NCBI GenBank assembly: GCA_029378245.1
Contig: JARKIF010000005.1
Coordinates: forward strand, 2,046,001-2,110,000
Direction: 5' to 3'
Length of the DNA: 64,000 bases
From: Roridomyces roridus
Taxonomy: Eukaryota; Basidiomycota; Agaricomycetes; Agaricales; Mycenaceae
Below, in pieces: positions 1 to 10,576 of this stretch. A program made the translations under genes and the position numbers. The notes under the pieces are model-generated. The model searched no databases and had not been told where the DNA came from. It was given only the letters and a program-made list of their open reading frames with translations. Each line of letters starts with the position of its first letter. Position 1 is the stretch's first letter.

Positions 1-665
1 CCAGGTGCCGCCCCAGGTCTCGCTGTTTTTACATCTGTGCGGACATTCGACTCATTCCTTAACTATTTCAGTTGTAGCTCCTCCAGCACCGTTCTTCGCA
101 TACTATGACCCAATTATAACGGCCCTCGCGGATTTGCGAACCGTAATTCGTTTGTTCATTGTGAGTTGACTGGTGGCACAGTATTTACTCTTTCGCAGTC
201 GGTGGAACAACTCAGGGATGAAGTAAACGAGATCCACAGGGAAGCTCGAATTGTGAGTGACTTACAAGCGTCGTGTCGGTGCATAGTACTGACTCGGTCC
301 GTTACGCAGACCGGCAACAGGTGCAGAGGCGCGGGCAAGGTGATCCCGTTCTCCTCTTGACCCGTACCCGTATTCGACGGGTTTATGGGAGGATTTTGGG
401 GCACGCGTGCCTCAAATGCACTCCATGACACTTTTTGAAGACGTGAACAAGGTTCTACGCCCTCAAGACGGCACTACATGACCTCTGCAGCGCGTCCCGA
501 CGTGAAATGGGTTGTTTGATCATGACCCGCACGGGTTACGGGTCGTTCAACATCGACCCGAGCCCGTACCCGCGACCCGGACCGGGTCGCCAAACCCGTG
601 GTGAACACTAACTGGAACAGGATTTCGCGCAGCTGAATCTCCGATGCAGTCGACCCGCCTTCCTC
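1..665. other. No gene recognised; GACCCG-rich patches
   Basis: No reading frame here resembles a protein family I know. Positions 359-394 and 520-605 are rich in GACCCG, CGGGTC and ACCCG words in both orientations, which suggests a small fold-back repeat or the subterminal part of a MITE. A CTAAC branch-like word followed by AACAG at 608-620 may be the acceptor of an intron leading into the kinase relic that follows. Confidence 0.4.
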
Positions 666-1467
666 TTGACCGTTCAAGGTCCGACACTGACGATCCATGG
701 CGCCGCGTTCCCTGGGGACTGGATAACCCAAGAGTTTGCGAGCATCAACCTGCAGCACGACCGCCTCCTCGACACAAAGTCGGTTCTCCGCACGGCCCAT
801 GTACTCAAAACCCTCAAAGAGTCCATCCACCTACTTGGGGACGAATATGAGAATTGGGCCAAGGTTCCTGTAATCCATCCGGAGGACATGGATTCCAGGG
901 CTCCCAAGGGTGCCAAATATTACCCGCAATCCTTGGTCTTCAAGGACGCTGACGATGAGCCACACAAGCTCGTGTTCAGGGGACCTCTGTTGAAGAACAG
1001 CACTCCTGCTCAAGCCTCGATTTTCAGGGCTTCGTGCGGCGACCAAGCTGTTATTGTCAAGTTTGCGGAAACTTATGGGGAGGATGTGCACCGGCTATTG
1101 GCGCGCGCGGATTTGGCACCGAAGCTGTTGTATTGCGGCCATCCCTTCGCCGACCTAGACATTGGTGTGAAGATGGTCGTGATGGAAGAGCTCCGATTTC
1201 AATTTCCGACCCGTCGACGTCCCGACCGTTCCTCAATGCGACTAACTCGACGCCGTGCTACGTATTCTCCGAGAGAACGGGTGCGTTCATGGTGACTTGC
1301 GACCTGAGAATATCCTGGTGCACGAGAATGGAAGTGTCCGCGTTGTGGACTTTGACTGGGCTGGCAAGGTCGGCGAGGTTCATTACCCGTACAACCTGTA
1401 CCGGGATACCGGATTCCCTGCCATGGAGTCAAGTTTCGGGATGAAGGAGATCGCGATGGAAGACTGA
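666..1467 (+). pseudogene. Broken protein-kinase-like gene
   Basis: Two overlapping frames together give a kinase-like C-lobe. The first frame (to about 1195) contains a stretch ending in VVMEEL, which resembles a hinge region. The second (from 1243) reads LDAVLRILRENGCVHGDLR, then PENILV and VVDFDWAG, matching the catalytic loop (HGDxxPxN in place of HRDxxxxN) and the metal-binding segment (DFD in place of DFG) of fungal aminoglycoside-phosphotransferase/kinase-like proteins. Between them the frame shifts and an in-frame TAA lies at 1243-1245, with no convincing intron to remove both. No ATG opens the first frame, so an upstream exon is missing or lost. It could be a live gene with an unusual intron, but decay is more likely. 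Confidence 0.55.
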
Positions 1468-1519
1468 TGTCCGTATCATGCAGCAAATCTTGAGTAAATC
1501 TTCGGATCGGAGTAAACGT

Positions 1520-2920
1520 TCACTGGAGTCGGGGCAACGACGGGGAGCACTTGGCAAAGCGGGCCCGTAATGAATAGTTAGTATGGTATTGTACATGTAA
1601 TTCAGCTCGATCTGACACTGCCTTGACCCAAAAGATTCTTGTGGATGAGTGAGTCGACGGCAAGGTAATAACGGATTTGGAAAGTACCTCAAACCCAATC
1701 ATTAGAGCCGCATTCTCCAGCGGCGTGCGCGTGATGTCTTGTTTTGTCAGAAATGTACTCAATCTCTCCTCGGGCCAGCGCGCCATCCCGCGTAAATGGT
1801 CCGCCTCGACGACGCCCGCGAGGTGGAAAGGTCTGGCGCAGTGAGGCATAGGCGGGTAGCATCCGGAGAGGAATACCTCAATGGGACCCTGCCACGTCTC
1901 GGGTGTTTGTTCCTGCGCTTCAGGCTCGGACTCGGGGTCAGGAGAAAGCGAGGGTTGAGATGAGACCGAAAAATCTGGTACAGGAGAGAACTTTGGCTGC
2001 ATGGATGGGGAAGGCGAGGGTTGAGGTGAGACCGAAAAATCTGGCGCGGGAGAGAATTCTGGCTGCGGGGATGACATCGAGAGGTCAGGTTCGGGCGAGG
2101 TAAGACGCGTCAAGTCCGGCGCCGGTGAGGGCTCCAGTGAAGCAAAGGCCGCGAACAGGAAATCCGACGACGGCGAGCACTCTGGCATGGACTCTAGCGA
2201 CATGAACGAGGGAGTTTGTTCTCTCGCAGGCTCTGGAGATGGCTCCGGGGACTCGTGGATCGCGAACGTGACACGGCGTTTGGATGCAGGTGGTGTGTCG
2301 ACTTGGATTTCCTCAGGTGTAATGGAGCGTGTGGAGTGGTTTGGCAGTGGAGAGTCCATGTCAACGTCTAATCCTACGTCTGTCAGCTCGGAATGTGTCC
2401 GCGGTGAAATGTGAAGTTTTAGCGTGGGGCGTGTTGCCCTTATGATGTTCTGAGCCTTGAGGATATCAGTGTGACAACAGGTATCAAGGTCAGGACATAC
2501 AGGTCGCTCCAGATTTAATTCAAGCCGTTTCACGTCGAGGTAGCGTCTTGCGTATTCCCGAAGTAGCGTCTTGCGCTTCTTTGAATCGGGTTTGTTCCTA
2601 AAGTAGCCCGGGAAATCGTCGAGGACCTGAATGAAGTGAGCGGCTAGCGGAAGCCGAGGATGAGGAGTATCACCTGTTGGAGGAAGGTATCCAAGTTTTC
2701 CTTTTGTCCTTCTGCTGGGACGCAAAGGTCCAAGAACTGATCCACGCGTTGGTGTATCGCTTTCTGCATTCGTGTGACCTACATAGAAGCAGAGCACAAT
2801 GAAAGAGAGTACCTGAATTGCCTTGTAGACGTGCAGTTTGTTTTCAAGTCCTAATATTCTGTAGAGATCCTCGCTGGTCTTGCGTTGCACATTGAGTCGA
2901 GAGGTCTTACTTATAGCCAA
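1520..2920 (-). CDS. Uncharacterised Pro/Ser-rich protein
   Basis: The frame reads through, but two introns are indicated at 2764-2812 (49 nt) and 2627-2673 (47 nt). Their lengths sum to 96, so splicing returns to the same frame and replaces an odd hydrophobic stretch with a smooth helical one (KAIHQRVDQFLDLCVPAEG). Proposed exons on the minus strand are 2813-2920, 2674-2763 and 1520-2626. The N-terminal third is predicted helical, with a KK/RR-rich stretch after FPGYFRNKPDSKKRK. The middle is low complexity with many SPEP, SPQP and PAPDFS words and an internal 66-bp tandem repeat (about 1943-2072). I do not recognise the family. The frame opens with TTG, so the true start is probably in an upstream exon, and the last 60 residues may be intron read-through. 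Confidence 0.5.
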   Translation of the reverse strand: MAISKTSRLNVQRKTSEDLYRILGLENKLHVYKAIQVLSFIVLCFYVGHTNAESDTPTRGSVLGPLRPSRRTKGKLGYLPPTGDTPHPRLPLAAHFIQVLDDFPGYFRNKPDSKKRKTLLREYARRYLDVKRLELNLERPVCPDLDTCCHTDILKAQNIIRATRPTLKLHISPRTHSELTDVGLDVDMDSPLPNHSTRSITPEEIQVDTPPASKRRVTFAIHESPEPSPEPAREQTPSFMSLESMPECSPSSDFLFAAFASLEPSPAPDLTRLTSPEPDLSMSSPQPEFSPAPDFSVSPQPSPSPSMQPKFSPVPDFSVSSQPSLSPDPESEPEAQEQTPETWQGPIEVFLSGCYPPMPHCARPFHLAGVVEADHLRGMARWPEERLSTFLTKQDITRTPLENAALMIGFEVLSKSVITLPSTHSSTRIFWVKAVSDRAELHVQYHTNYSLRARFAKCSPSLPRLQ

Positions 2921-3233
2921 GGCTTCTCACCTCTTCCGGATCGTCGTAGACCACGTCTGTTCAAGCAATGAGGGTGAGGCGGGAATACAGAAGAAACCAC
3001 CGACGTTCAGTTGCGAGGGCGGGCGCCATTAGGAAAAGAAAGAGAGTCACGCATACAAGGTCGTAAAATTAAGCTTTTTCAGGGTCCATTTTCTGAATTG
3101 AAGAGGCCACCAGACAAGTCGCCGTTTGCCATTTTCGCCACAGAGAGGTCTAGAATTGTGCAGAAAATCCGTGGTGGAAGCAAGGTGGAAGTTCGGGAGA
3201 AGAGGCAAACCCCATTTGGACTCGGCTCTTACG
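2921..3233. promoter_or_regulatory. Divergent intergenic region
   Basis: About 310 bp separate the uncharacterised minus-strand gene from the AFG1-like gene on the plus strand. It must hold the 5' regions of both. No TATA box or other motif stands out. Confidence 0.35.
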
Positions 3234-5032
3234 ATGAGATATTGGCGAATAGCCCGACTCGTTCCTCTGCGTTCTCGAGCATTGCTGATATCTCCTTCGC
3301 GTCGAGGGTACCAGTCGACGGCCGCACACATCGAATCTACGTCCCATCGTCAGCCAATCCCACCACCCTTTCGGGAAGCCAATGACAATGGTGCTGTGAA
3401 CAGTCGACGCATTCGTTCTTTCCTATAATAAATCTTCTTTAGAACCCCTCCCGCGGTACCGGAAACTCGTTGAGAGCGGCGCACTACGCGGGGACGACCA
3501 CCAGACGCGCATAATCCAGAAGTTGCAGGATTTGCATGATAACCTGGTCGGGTATTCACCTCCCCGAGTCCAACAAGCTGCTCCTACGTCCTTCGTATGT
3601 CCCTTTCTTGTTCATAGACAATCTCATAATTGCTGCAGCGCAGTTTAACCGACTCCGCTCATCGTTTGACGACCCCTTCGGTCTCATAGCCGGATCTTCC
3701 CATGCTGTTCCGACAAACGCTCCCAAGGGTCTATACCTCTACGGTGACATAGGGACAGGCAAGACCATGCTCATGGATCTGTTCTACTCGACGCTTCCTC
3801 CAACATCACCCGGAAGCGACGAGTGCACTTTCATGCATTCATGATCGACGTGCATAAACGAATACATGCCGTCAAGGCCGCTCACGGCAACATTGGAGAT
3901 CCGATATTACCTGTGGCTAGGGACCTCGCGAACGAGGCCTATGTTCTGTGTTTTGACGAGTTCCAGGTACGGTGGGTTTCTTCATTCGCTTCTATGAACT
4001 CATTTGTTCATTCAGGTGACGGATATTGCAGACGCGATGATTCTACGGCGTCTCCTGGAGAACCTTCTTAACTTTGGGGTGGTCTGTGTGATGACGTCCA
4101 AGTGAGTTTCGATGCACTTTGTTTCGTCCTCAGCCAACCCATCCGTAAAGTCGACATCCGGACGACCTGTACAAGAACGGTATCCAACGCTCGAGTTTCG
4201 TCCCAGCGATTGAGCTTCTCAAGACTCAATTCGAGGTTACCGACCTAGACTCGGGAACAGGTGGGTTTCGCTCAAACTCCTCTTACTTTTGCTTATCGAG
4301 CCCAGATTACCGACGAATGGCCAGGATCCCTTCCTCCGTGAAGCCATACCACCACCCTCTCGGTCCAGAAACCACAAAGGCGATGGACTCGATATTCGAT
4401 TCCCTAACCAAGGGTCACCAGGACGATCCGGTCGTTAAAAATCGAAAGCTGCCCATCTGGGGCCGCACCTTGATTGTCCCCGTTTCCACCTCGACCGTGG
4501 CCAAGTTCACGTTCAAGGAACTGTGCGACAATCCATTGAGTGCGGCAGATTACCTCGAGATCACCAAGGCCTTTGGGACCGTGTTGCTGCTAGACGTGTG
4601 GAAGATGGGCGTCGATCGTAAAGATCTTGCTCGTAGATTTATCACTTTTATAGATGGTCAGTGTTCTGACATTGTCAAGGCTGTTTACTGACATCTCTAT
4701 CAGCTTGTTATGAGAGCAAGACACGACTGTTCATTTCGTCCGAGGTTCCGATATACCAAGTCTTTTCAGACGAATCGGCAAAGAAGACTGGAGGAGTTTC
4801 GGACCACATGCGAGGCGTCATGGACGACTTGGTCTGTTCATCGCATCTCGTTTAGTTTTCCGCTCATACTGATCTCGTGCAGGGCCTTTCACACGATCTT
4901 GTCGGGACGAGCTCGATATTCACCGGGGAGGAGGAGATATTTGCGTTCGCGCGGGCGTGTTCGCGACTCGTCCAAATGGAGAGCAAGGAATGGGCGGAAA
5001 CGGCTGGGGTGGGTGCGGAAGGGGCACACTAG
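3234..5032 (+). CDS. AFG1: AFG1-family mitochondrial AAA+ ATPase, one base missing
   Basis: AFG1 (LACE1/AFG1L in animals) is a mitochondrial inner-membrane ATPase involved in turnover of respiratory-chain subunits. Exons are 3234-3390, 3443-3594, 3644-3966, 4016-4101, 4151-4260, 4306-4656, 4704-4831 and 4883-5032. The start opens an Arg-rich presequence ([15 protein letters not shown]) typical of mitochondrial import. The AFG1 signature [18 protein letters not shown] follows, then Walker A GDIGTGKT, the [14 protein letters not shown] segment, Walker B VLCFDEF and the sensor [14 protein letters not shown]. Exonic length is 1457 nt, one short of 486 codons. The break lies near 3803, between TLPP and the [10 protein letters not shown] segment, where no intron can fit. 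It is a single-base deletion in the genome or in the sequence read. Everything downstream is otherwise intact. Confidence 0.9.
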
Positions 5033-5044
5033 TAACATTTATGT

Positions 5045-5210
5045 CTACACTATTTACCCACTACTTGGATTGTGAATCCATTGAGCGCATACTCGGGAGA
5101 TAATCTTTTCCATGAGCCCTCCGGTACTCTCATCTCAGATATGCGTCGATAGTTACCTCGCGATCTGAAGCTCCGAGAGTGCGACCCGCTCGTTTTCACT
5201 TGCAACTTCG
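5045..5210 (-). pseudogene. Relic of the MSS51-like gene's 3' end
   Basis: This stretch matches 5703-5905, the end of the MSS51-like gene just downstream, in the same orientation. Shared words include ACTATTTACCCAC, TTGGATTGTGAA and ATRCGTCGATAG. A block is deleted from the middle of the relic. It is a leftover of a local duplication and has no coding capacity. Confidence 0.6.
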
Positions 5211-5277
5211 TGTTTTTGGTGGAAGACGTTGATCACCGAATTCGGTAATCCCCTATCCTCCTCGATCAACAGCATAA

Positions 5278-5623
5278 ATGTCCTCCTCCTCGCAAGTAAA
5301 TTCGACTGCCACGTCCTCTACCACGTCCAACCAGACACCAAGCTCTTCTCTCGGAACCCTCGCTGAAAGAAGGGAACGCCACATTCAACACCAGCGTCAA
5401 ATCCACGTATGCTGTCGTCTTACTATCCTGGCTGCAAGCTGAATCTCCGTCAGGCCATGATGCAGGCAGCCGTGTATGCAATGGATGATCCTGTAACTCC
5501 TCCCTTATATCGAACTCCAATCTCAGGTTAAAATGCAAATAACAGACCTGGTCATGAGAGACAAAGTTACGGCTCGGTTCCTGCGGGAACTAGCAATGCC
5601 TATGGAGGGTGAGAGTGACCGAT
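5278..5623 (+). pseudogene. Truncated copy A of the small tandem gene family
   Basis: It starts MSSSSQVNSTATSSTTSNQ, a Ser/Thr-rich opening, then reads SLGTLAERRERHIQHQRQIH. A 47-nt intron beginning GTATGCTG and ending CCGTCAG leads to AMMQAAVYAMDDP. The exon-1 core (LxERRER) and exon-2 core (MQAAVxAxDD) match the five minus-strand copies at 14.6-18.6 kb, including the intron position. The third exon is only partly recognisable (VTARFLREL) and the fourth is missing, so this copy is truncated. It lies between AFG1 and the MSS51-like gene, about 9 kb from its relatives and in the opposite orientation. Confidence 0.6.
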
Positions 5624-5711
5624 GAAGGACAAGGTACACTTCAAAACTGCCAAGATTGAATTGTATTACTTGCATGTGTGGCTACGACACTTTCGGTGCT
5701 GTAGGAGCACA

Positions 5712-7459
5712 CTATTTACCCACCGCTTGGATTGTGAACCCGTTGGGCACATTGGGCAGTTTGGTCGGGATACGTCTCTGCCCCGGGCGCTGGAACGGGT
5801 TGACCTCGATCGGGTACTCCCATTTCCTCTGCCTACCACGCAGATACGCGTCGATAGCTACCTGGTGATTTGGAGTGCAGGGAGCTCCGAGCATCACCGA
5901 CTGCCACGCGTGGGCAGCCTCCGAGGACACCCTACTCTGAAACTCCGCGCGCTGGATCTCGCACGACTGCTCCGCGTACTCGGTCGTAGCAAAGGGAATT
6001 TGCATCTGGTGCGCGTAGACGATGACGGGACGCCAGGCGGGGTAGGAGCTGAGGCCTGCGTTGGGGGCGATGAGTGCGCTGGGAACGCCGCTGTAGGAGG
6101 AGAGTGCGGCGTCGGCGTCGGCAGGCATCCAGTGGGGGTCGCTGCCATGTAGGAAGATTTGGATTTGACCGGCACCGCTTGCCTCTGGCGCGGTGTATGA
6201 GAATACTGGAGAGGTGGGGGATACGCGAGCTGCCAGGCTTTTCGGATGGGATTCTTTCGCTTCTGAGACGATTTTGTGGACGGCTGGGCCGAACATGATG
6301 AGGGATATGTCGGTGTAAGGAAGTAGGAGCGCCAGTTCGGCGAATCTGAGAGAAGGATAAGAGCCTCTAAGCTGACGGAGAGAAATACATACAGAGGAAG
6401 AAAATTGAGCTCAACCTCGGCGCCAATGTAATGGACCTTCAGCTGCACACGAGATTCCGGCGAGCCCGCCTTGGGATCGGCGATTCCAAGAGTGTGGACG
6501 AGAAGCCAGTAAACGGACATTGGGAAATGCATGAGCAGCGCCGCGGGCGACTCCTTGGATAGTCCGCGCCACGCATACCAGCTATTCCAATCCACAATCG
6601 TAGATTCGGACGCCAGCCGTGGCGGTCTCTGCTCCGCCGAGAAATTGCGGAACGGGATGAGCTTGGCAGGTTCAAGTTTCCACCCGGCGCGATCGGAGTA
6701 GTGCTTGGTCTCGAATAGCGGGGTGCCGTTGACATAGGTAAACCTTGCGGATATCTCTTCCATCTTTGTGTCCCAGTCGCCTCTCTGTCTAGTGGTATCA
6801 GGCTCATGCTCAAACTGATGAGAATTAGGGCCGCCGTTGTGACTCCAAAAGCCGGAACGCTCTATTCCAAGGACCTTGAAACGGGCACGGGCAAGACCAT
6901 CGTTGAATGTCCCGTCGTTTTCAAGGCGACCCCAAGGAAATTGGAGAAGGAGTTGGGTGAAGTGAGGTTTTCGGAGCATATGACGCTGTTTTCTTCGTGG
7001 TTAACCCAGAGGAGAGAATGGGGACCTGGACACACCTTATTGGCTTCACAGAGCTTCTTATGCTTTGGTTTCCATGCTTCCTCTGAACACTGTTGGAATA
7101 AGCATCTAAACATGTTCTCTGCTTGAAAAGAGCGCACGGCTGGGAAGCAGTAAAACGTCGACTTGCAGCCACCGCAAACTTTGGGCTGAATAGGTATAAC
7201 ATTCAGAAACGCGTCGAAATTACAAGCCGTCACTGCCGCACCTTTTCCTTTTCCAATATTATTTTCCCGCAATTCGTGCAGCGGACCTTGGAGGCAAGGA
7301 GTCAGCCAGGATCGGATTATTGGTCGCGCAGAAAATACGCACAGCGACAGAGAAATCAATAGAGTCGGTGCTGGAGCCTGCTTTCTCGGCTGCGATGAGC
7401 TTCTGCGCCCCCTGGTTCAGCTCTTCGACGTAGATTTTTGGACCGTATTCAGTGGACAT
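5712..7459 (-). CDS. MYND zinc-finger protein, MSS51 C-terminal domain (copy 1)
   Basis: Exons on the minus strand are 7343-7459, 7242-7286, 7138-7185, 7036-7089, 6393-6985 and 5712-6345, giving 496 aa. Residues about 40-88 form a MYND zinc finger spread over three tiny exons: RCTNCGK, then PKVCGGCKSTFYCF, then ACSEEAWKPKHKKLCEANK. The remaining 400 residues match the domain C-terminal to MYND in MSS51-like proteins, with VHYIGAEVELNFLPL and FAELALLLPYTDI as landmarks. Yeast MSS51 acts in COX1 translation, but many fungal relatives have no known role, so function is inferred only at family level. Every intron position is shared with the inverted paralogue at 7943-9671. All exons join in frame with no stop. 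Confidence 0.85.
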
Positions 7460-7942
7460 GGTATGAGACAGAGAAAAAAAAGATGTTGGGACTTATGTAC
7501 GGGTCAAAACACGCGCTGGAGCCAAAGTCAACCACCAGCCGTCGTACTTGTGCACTGCCGTAACACGAACTCGCGTCGTTTAATTGAGGCAATCTGGGAA
7601 AACAGCGATTGCGCGGTGTAGCTGAAGGGCATTGGCCAGTAGCGTCATGGTACTGGCCCGGTTTGCAATTCAACTTTCAAGCTTGTGAACCTCGCTCGTG
7701 GGAAGCAACATCAAACCAACAGCAAAGACTGAAGAAGGTTATTAGGCAGCCTCTATAGCAGAGTTGCGTGAATCAAGCGTGAATCGTAAGACAGTCGTTC
7801 AGATCACTTACTACGTAGAGGAGAAGGTGGGAGAGTGCCCGAGCATCAGATGGCGCCCCACGGGGTGCGCGCGCCACCGTCGGCGATGCTCAGATCAGAT
7901 AGGCCGCTTTGATCGATTCCTTCTTGGTTCCAACTCTCACCA
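7460..7942. promoter_or_regulatory. Shared promoter region of the inverted MYND gene pair
   Basis: These 483 bp lie between the start codons of two divergently transcribed paralogues. No other reading frame of note is present. The arrangement would place both copies under one intergenic control region. I see no clear TATA box. Confidence 0.4.
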
Positions 7943-9671
7943 ATGGCTCATTTCTTTGAGGACCTGACGCGTAACGCTCAGCTTCTGGTTGCTGCGGAGA
8001 CCAAAGGATCCAGTCTCGACTCTTTCGATTTCTCTTCTACCGTGCGCGTCTTTCTATTTTATTTATTTCGCCAAGGAGGTTAATGTGTTCCACAGGTTTC
8101 GTGCTTCGAATGCAGGAACATCATAACGGGCAAGGTATTACGCCGCGACGCGTCATAACGACCGATGAATCCCAAAAACTCTCGCAGCCAAAAGTCTGCA
8201 GCGCGTGTAAAGCAGCCATGTATTGCTCCCAAGTTGTCCGTTTGTTCCCTCAGAAGTCTCGAAAGAAATCCTGCTAACAGAAATCCATAGTGCGCTACGC
8301 AAGCGTGGAAGGTCCCGAAAATGGCCAATTCTCAAACCCACAAAGACCTCTGCGTGGACAACAAAGTGCGTGGCACACTCTTGACTTTTTGCAACGACTG
8401 AACGAAACTAGCGACATATGCTCCGAGTACCTGAATTCGAAGCAGTACTTGCTCAATTCCCCTGGGGTCGGGTCGAAAAAGACGGTTCCTTCAATGCGGA
8501 TATCGCTCGTGGACGATACAAGGTATTGGGAGGTAAAGGCTTTGGCTTTTGGAGTCACCGTGGTGGTCCTCTGGCCCATCTTCCTAGTGGTACCATGGCC
8601 GAGGCAGCGGTGAGCGGTGGCACGCACGGCCGAATAGCCCAGCAGATTGCGAAATTCTTCGACTACGTCGACGGGACTCCGCTCCTTGAGACCAAGCATC
8701 TCACCGATCGCGCTGGATGGAAACTTGAGCCTGAACTCATTCCGTTCCATACTTTTTCGTCCTTATGGGAACCACCGCGGTTGGCGTCCAAGGTCACGAT
8801 TACGGACTGGGATAGTTGGTATAGCTGGCGGAGACTGCCTAAAGAATCGCCTGCAGCGCTGATCATGGATTTTCCAATGTCAGTTTACTGGCTTTTGGTG
8901 CACACCCTTCAAGTGGCCGATCCCAAAGCTGGGTCCCCCGATGGTCCTCGCGTTCAGCTCAAGGTCCATTACGTTGGCGCGGAAACTGAGCTCAACTTTC
9001 TTCCTCTGTTTGTGTTTCACTCCACTCGCAGTTTCGATTCATTTTTCTATTCCAGATTCGCCGAACTGGCCTTGTTACTTCCGTACACTGATATCACTGT
9101 CGTTTTCTTCGGTAAAGCCGTGCAAACGATCGTTTCCACAGCGAAAGAGTCCCACCCAAAGAGTCTAGCGGCCCAGGCTTCCCCGACCACCCCAATATTC
9201 TCCTACACCGCTCCAGAAGAAAGTGGCGCTGGGCGGATACAGTTGTTCCTCCACGGTACTTCCGACTCATGGACACCAGCCGACGCAGACGCGACGCTCT
9301 CCGCATATGGTGTGCCCTCCGCCTTGGTGGCGCCAAACGCAGGCCTAGGCTCATACCCTAGCTGGTTCCCCGTCATCCTCTACGCGCATCAAATGCAATT
9401 GCCCTTTGGTGTCACGGAATACACGGAGCAGTCGTGTGAGACGCAACAGTTGATTTTCCCTAGGATATTGGAGTCGGAGGTTTCGATGCCTGGGTCCATT
9501 ATGCGTGGTATTCCTGGTGCCCCGGATGCGGCGACGACGAGACGGGCGGCGAGTAAGAATTGGGAGTATCCGATTGAGATGAATCCGTTCCAGCGTCCTG
9601 GGCAGAGGCCTGTGCCGACGAAATTGCCGAATGTACCCAGTGGGTTTGCGATGAGAGTTGTCGGTAAATGA
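7943..9671 (+). CDS. MYND zinc-finger protein, MSS51 C-terminal domain (copy 2)
   Basis: Exons are 7943-8041, 8096-8134, 8188-8232, 8291-8365, 8412-9007 and 9056-9671, giving 489 aa. The N-terminus MAHFFEDLTRNAQLLVAAE parallels that of copy 1. The MYND finger reads SCFECRNIITGK, PKVCSACKAAMYCSQ and CATQAWKVPKMANSQTHKDL, with the final Cys just after. The C-terminal domain carries FPWGRVEKDGSFNADIARG, VHYVGAETELNFLPL and FAELALLLPYTDITVVFFG. All five introns sit at the same codons as in copy 1, so the pair arose by duplication with inversion after the introns existed. Its stop codon lies only 45 bp before the UreF start, so transcripts of the two plus-strand genes must overlap or be very tightly spaced. 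Confidence 0.87.
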
Positions 9672-9716
9672 ATGTATAGTAGTAGTTGGTGATGCATCTT
9701 GTTTCTTCTTGACGCG

Positions 9717-10575
9717 ATGGACAACCGAGAACGCGACCTCCTTCTGCTCCTCTCAGACAGCAACCTCCCTACAGGCTCGTTCGTCGCCTCCTCAGGCCTC
9801 GAATCCTTCCTCGCACACGGTTTCGCCACAGGCACGACCCCAGCCTCCGAGGTCATCACCACTTTCGTACGCGATAGTCTCTCCACCTACGCGCCTAGCG
9901 CCCTGCCCTTTGTCGCAGACGCCCACTCCGTCGTATCCCACCTGTCCTCTGCAGGCCAAGACCAGACAATCGCGCGTCTCGAAGACTTGGATGATTTATA
10001 CGAATGTATGACCCTCAACCACGTCGCGCGGCGAGCTTCGAAAGCCCAGGGCGTCGCTCTCTTATCGTTGTACGCGAAAGGATTCTCCCGCCCGCCTGGT
10101 GTTGCCTTGATTTCGTCCTCGGCCACCGATGAGGAGGAGAGACTGTCGAAACTCGTTGACAACTTCAAGCTCATGGTCCGTCGAGGAGATAGCGATGGCC
10201 ACCTTCCCGTATGTTGGGGTACTCTTTGCGCTGCTCTTGGGCTGTCTTTGGGTTTGTTCTTTCTTTTTTATCTGGCGCGACTTATGGCTCTCAGAACGAA
10301 CCCAACATCTTCACCTCTACCTCCATGCGCGCTCGCTGCTCTCTGCCGCCGTGCGACTCAACTCGATTGGCCCTTATGCTGCACAACAGATCCTCCACCA
10401 CGCCGTCAGCTCCTTGGTCGACCAATCGATTCAAAAATCTGCGCATCTACGAACAGGAGTGCTGCAAGAAAGCGGATGGGACGAAACAACAGACGGCCCA
10501 GCCAACACCTGGCCTCTGGGCGAAATCCTGGCCGCGCGACACGATTTACAACATTCCAGAATCTTCAACAGCTAA
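9717..10575 (+). CDS. ureF: Urease accessory protein UreF
   Basis: UreF is part of the UreD/F/G chaperone complex that loads nickel into apo-urease in the cytosol. Exons 9717-10251 and 10295-10575 (43-nt intron) give 271 aa. The family opening LLLLSDSNLPTGSFVASSG is present, followed by FLAHG. The junction reads ALGLSL-ERTQHLHLYLHARS, and the typical LNSIGPYAAQQILHHAV segment follows. The first in-frame ATG (9717) puts the conserved core at the usual distance from the N-terminus; a TTG at 9699 is not needed. Length is normal for the family. The stop codon ends 1 bp before the stop of the convergent eIF3f gene, so the two mRNAs must overlap at their 3' ends. Confidence 0.92.
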
Positions 10576-10576
10576 T

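Noticed and set aside
5622..6152. Plus-strand frames within 5.6-6.3 kb
   Set aside because: They lie opposite well-supported exons of the minus-strand MSS51-like gene.
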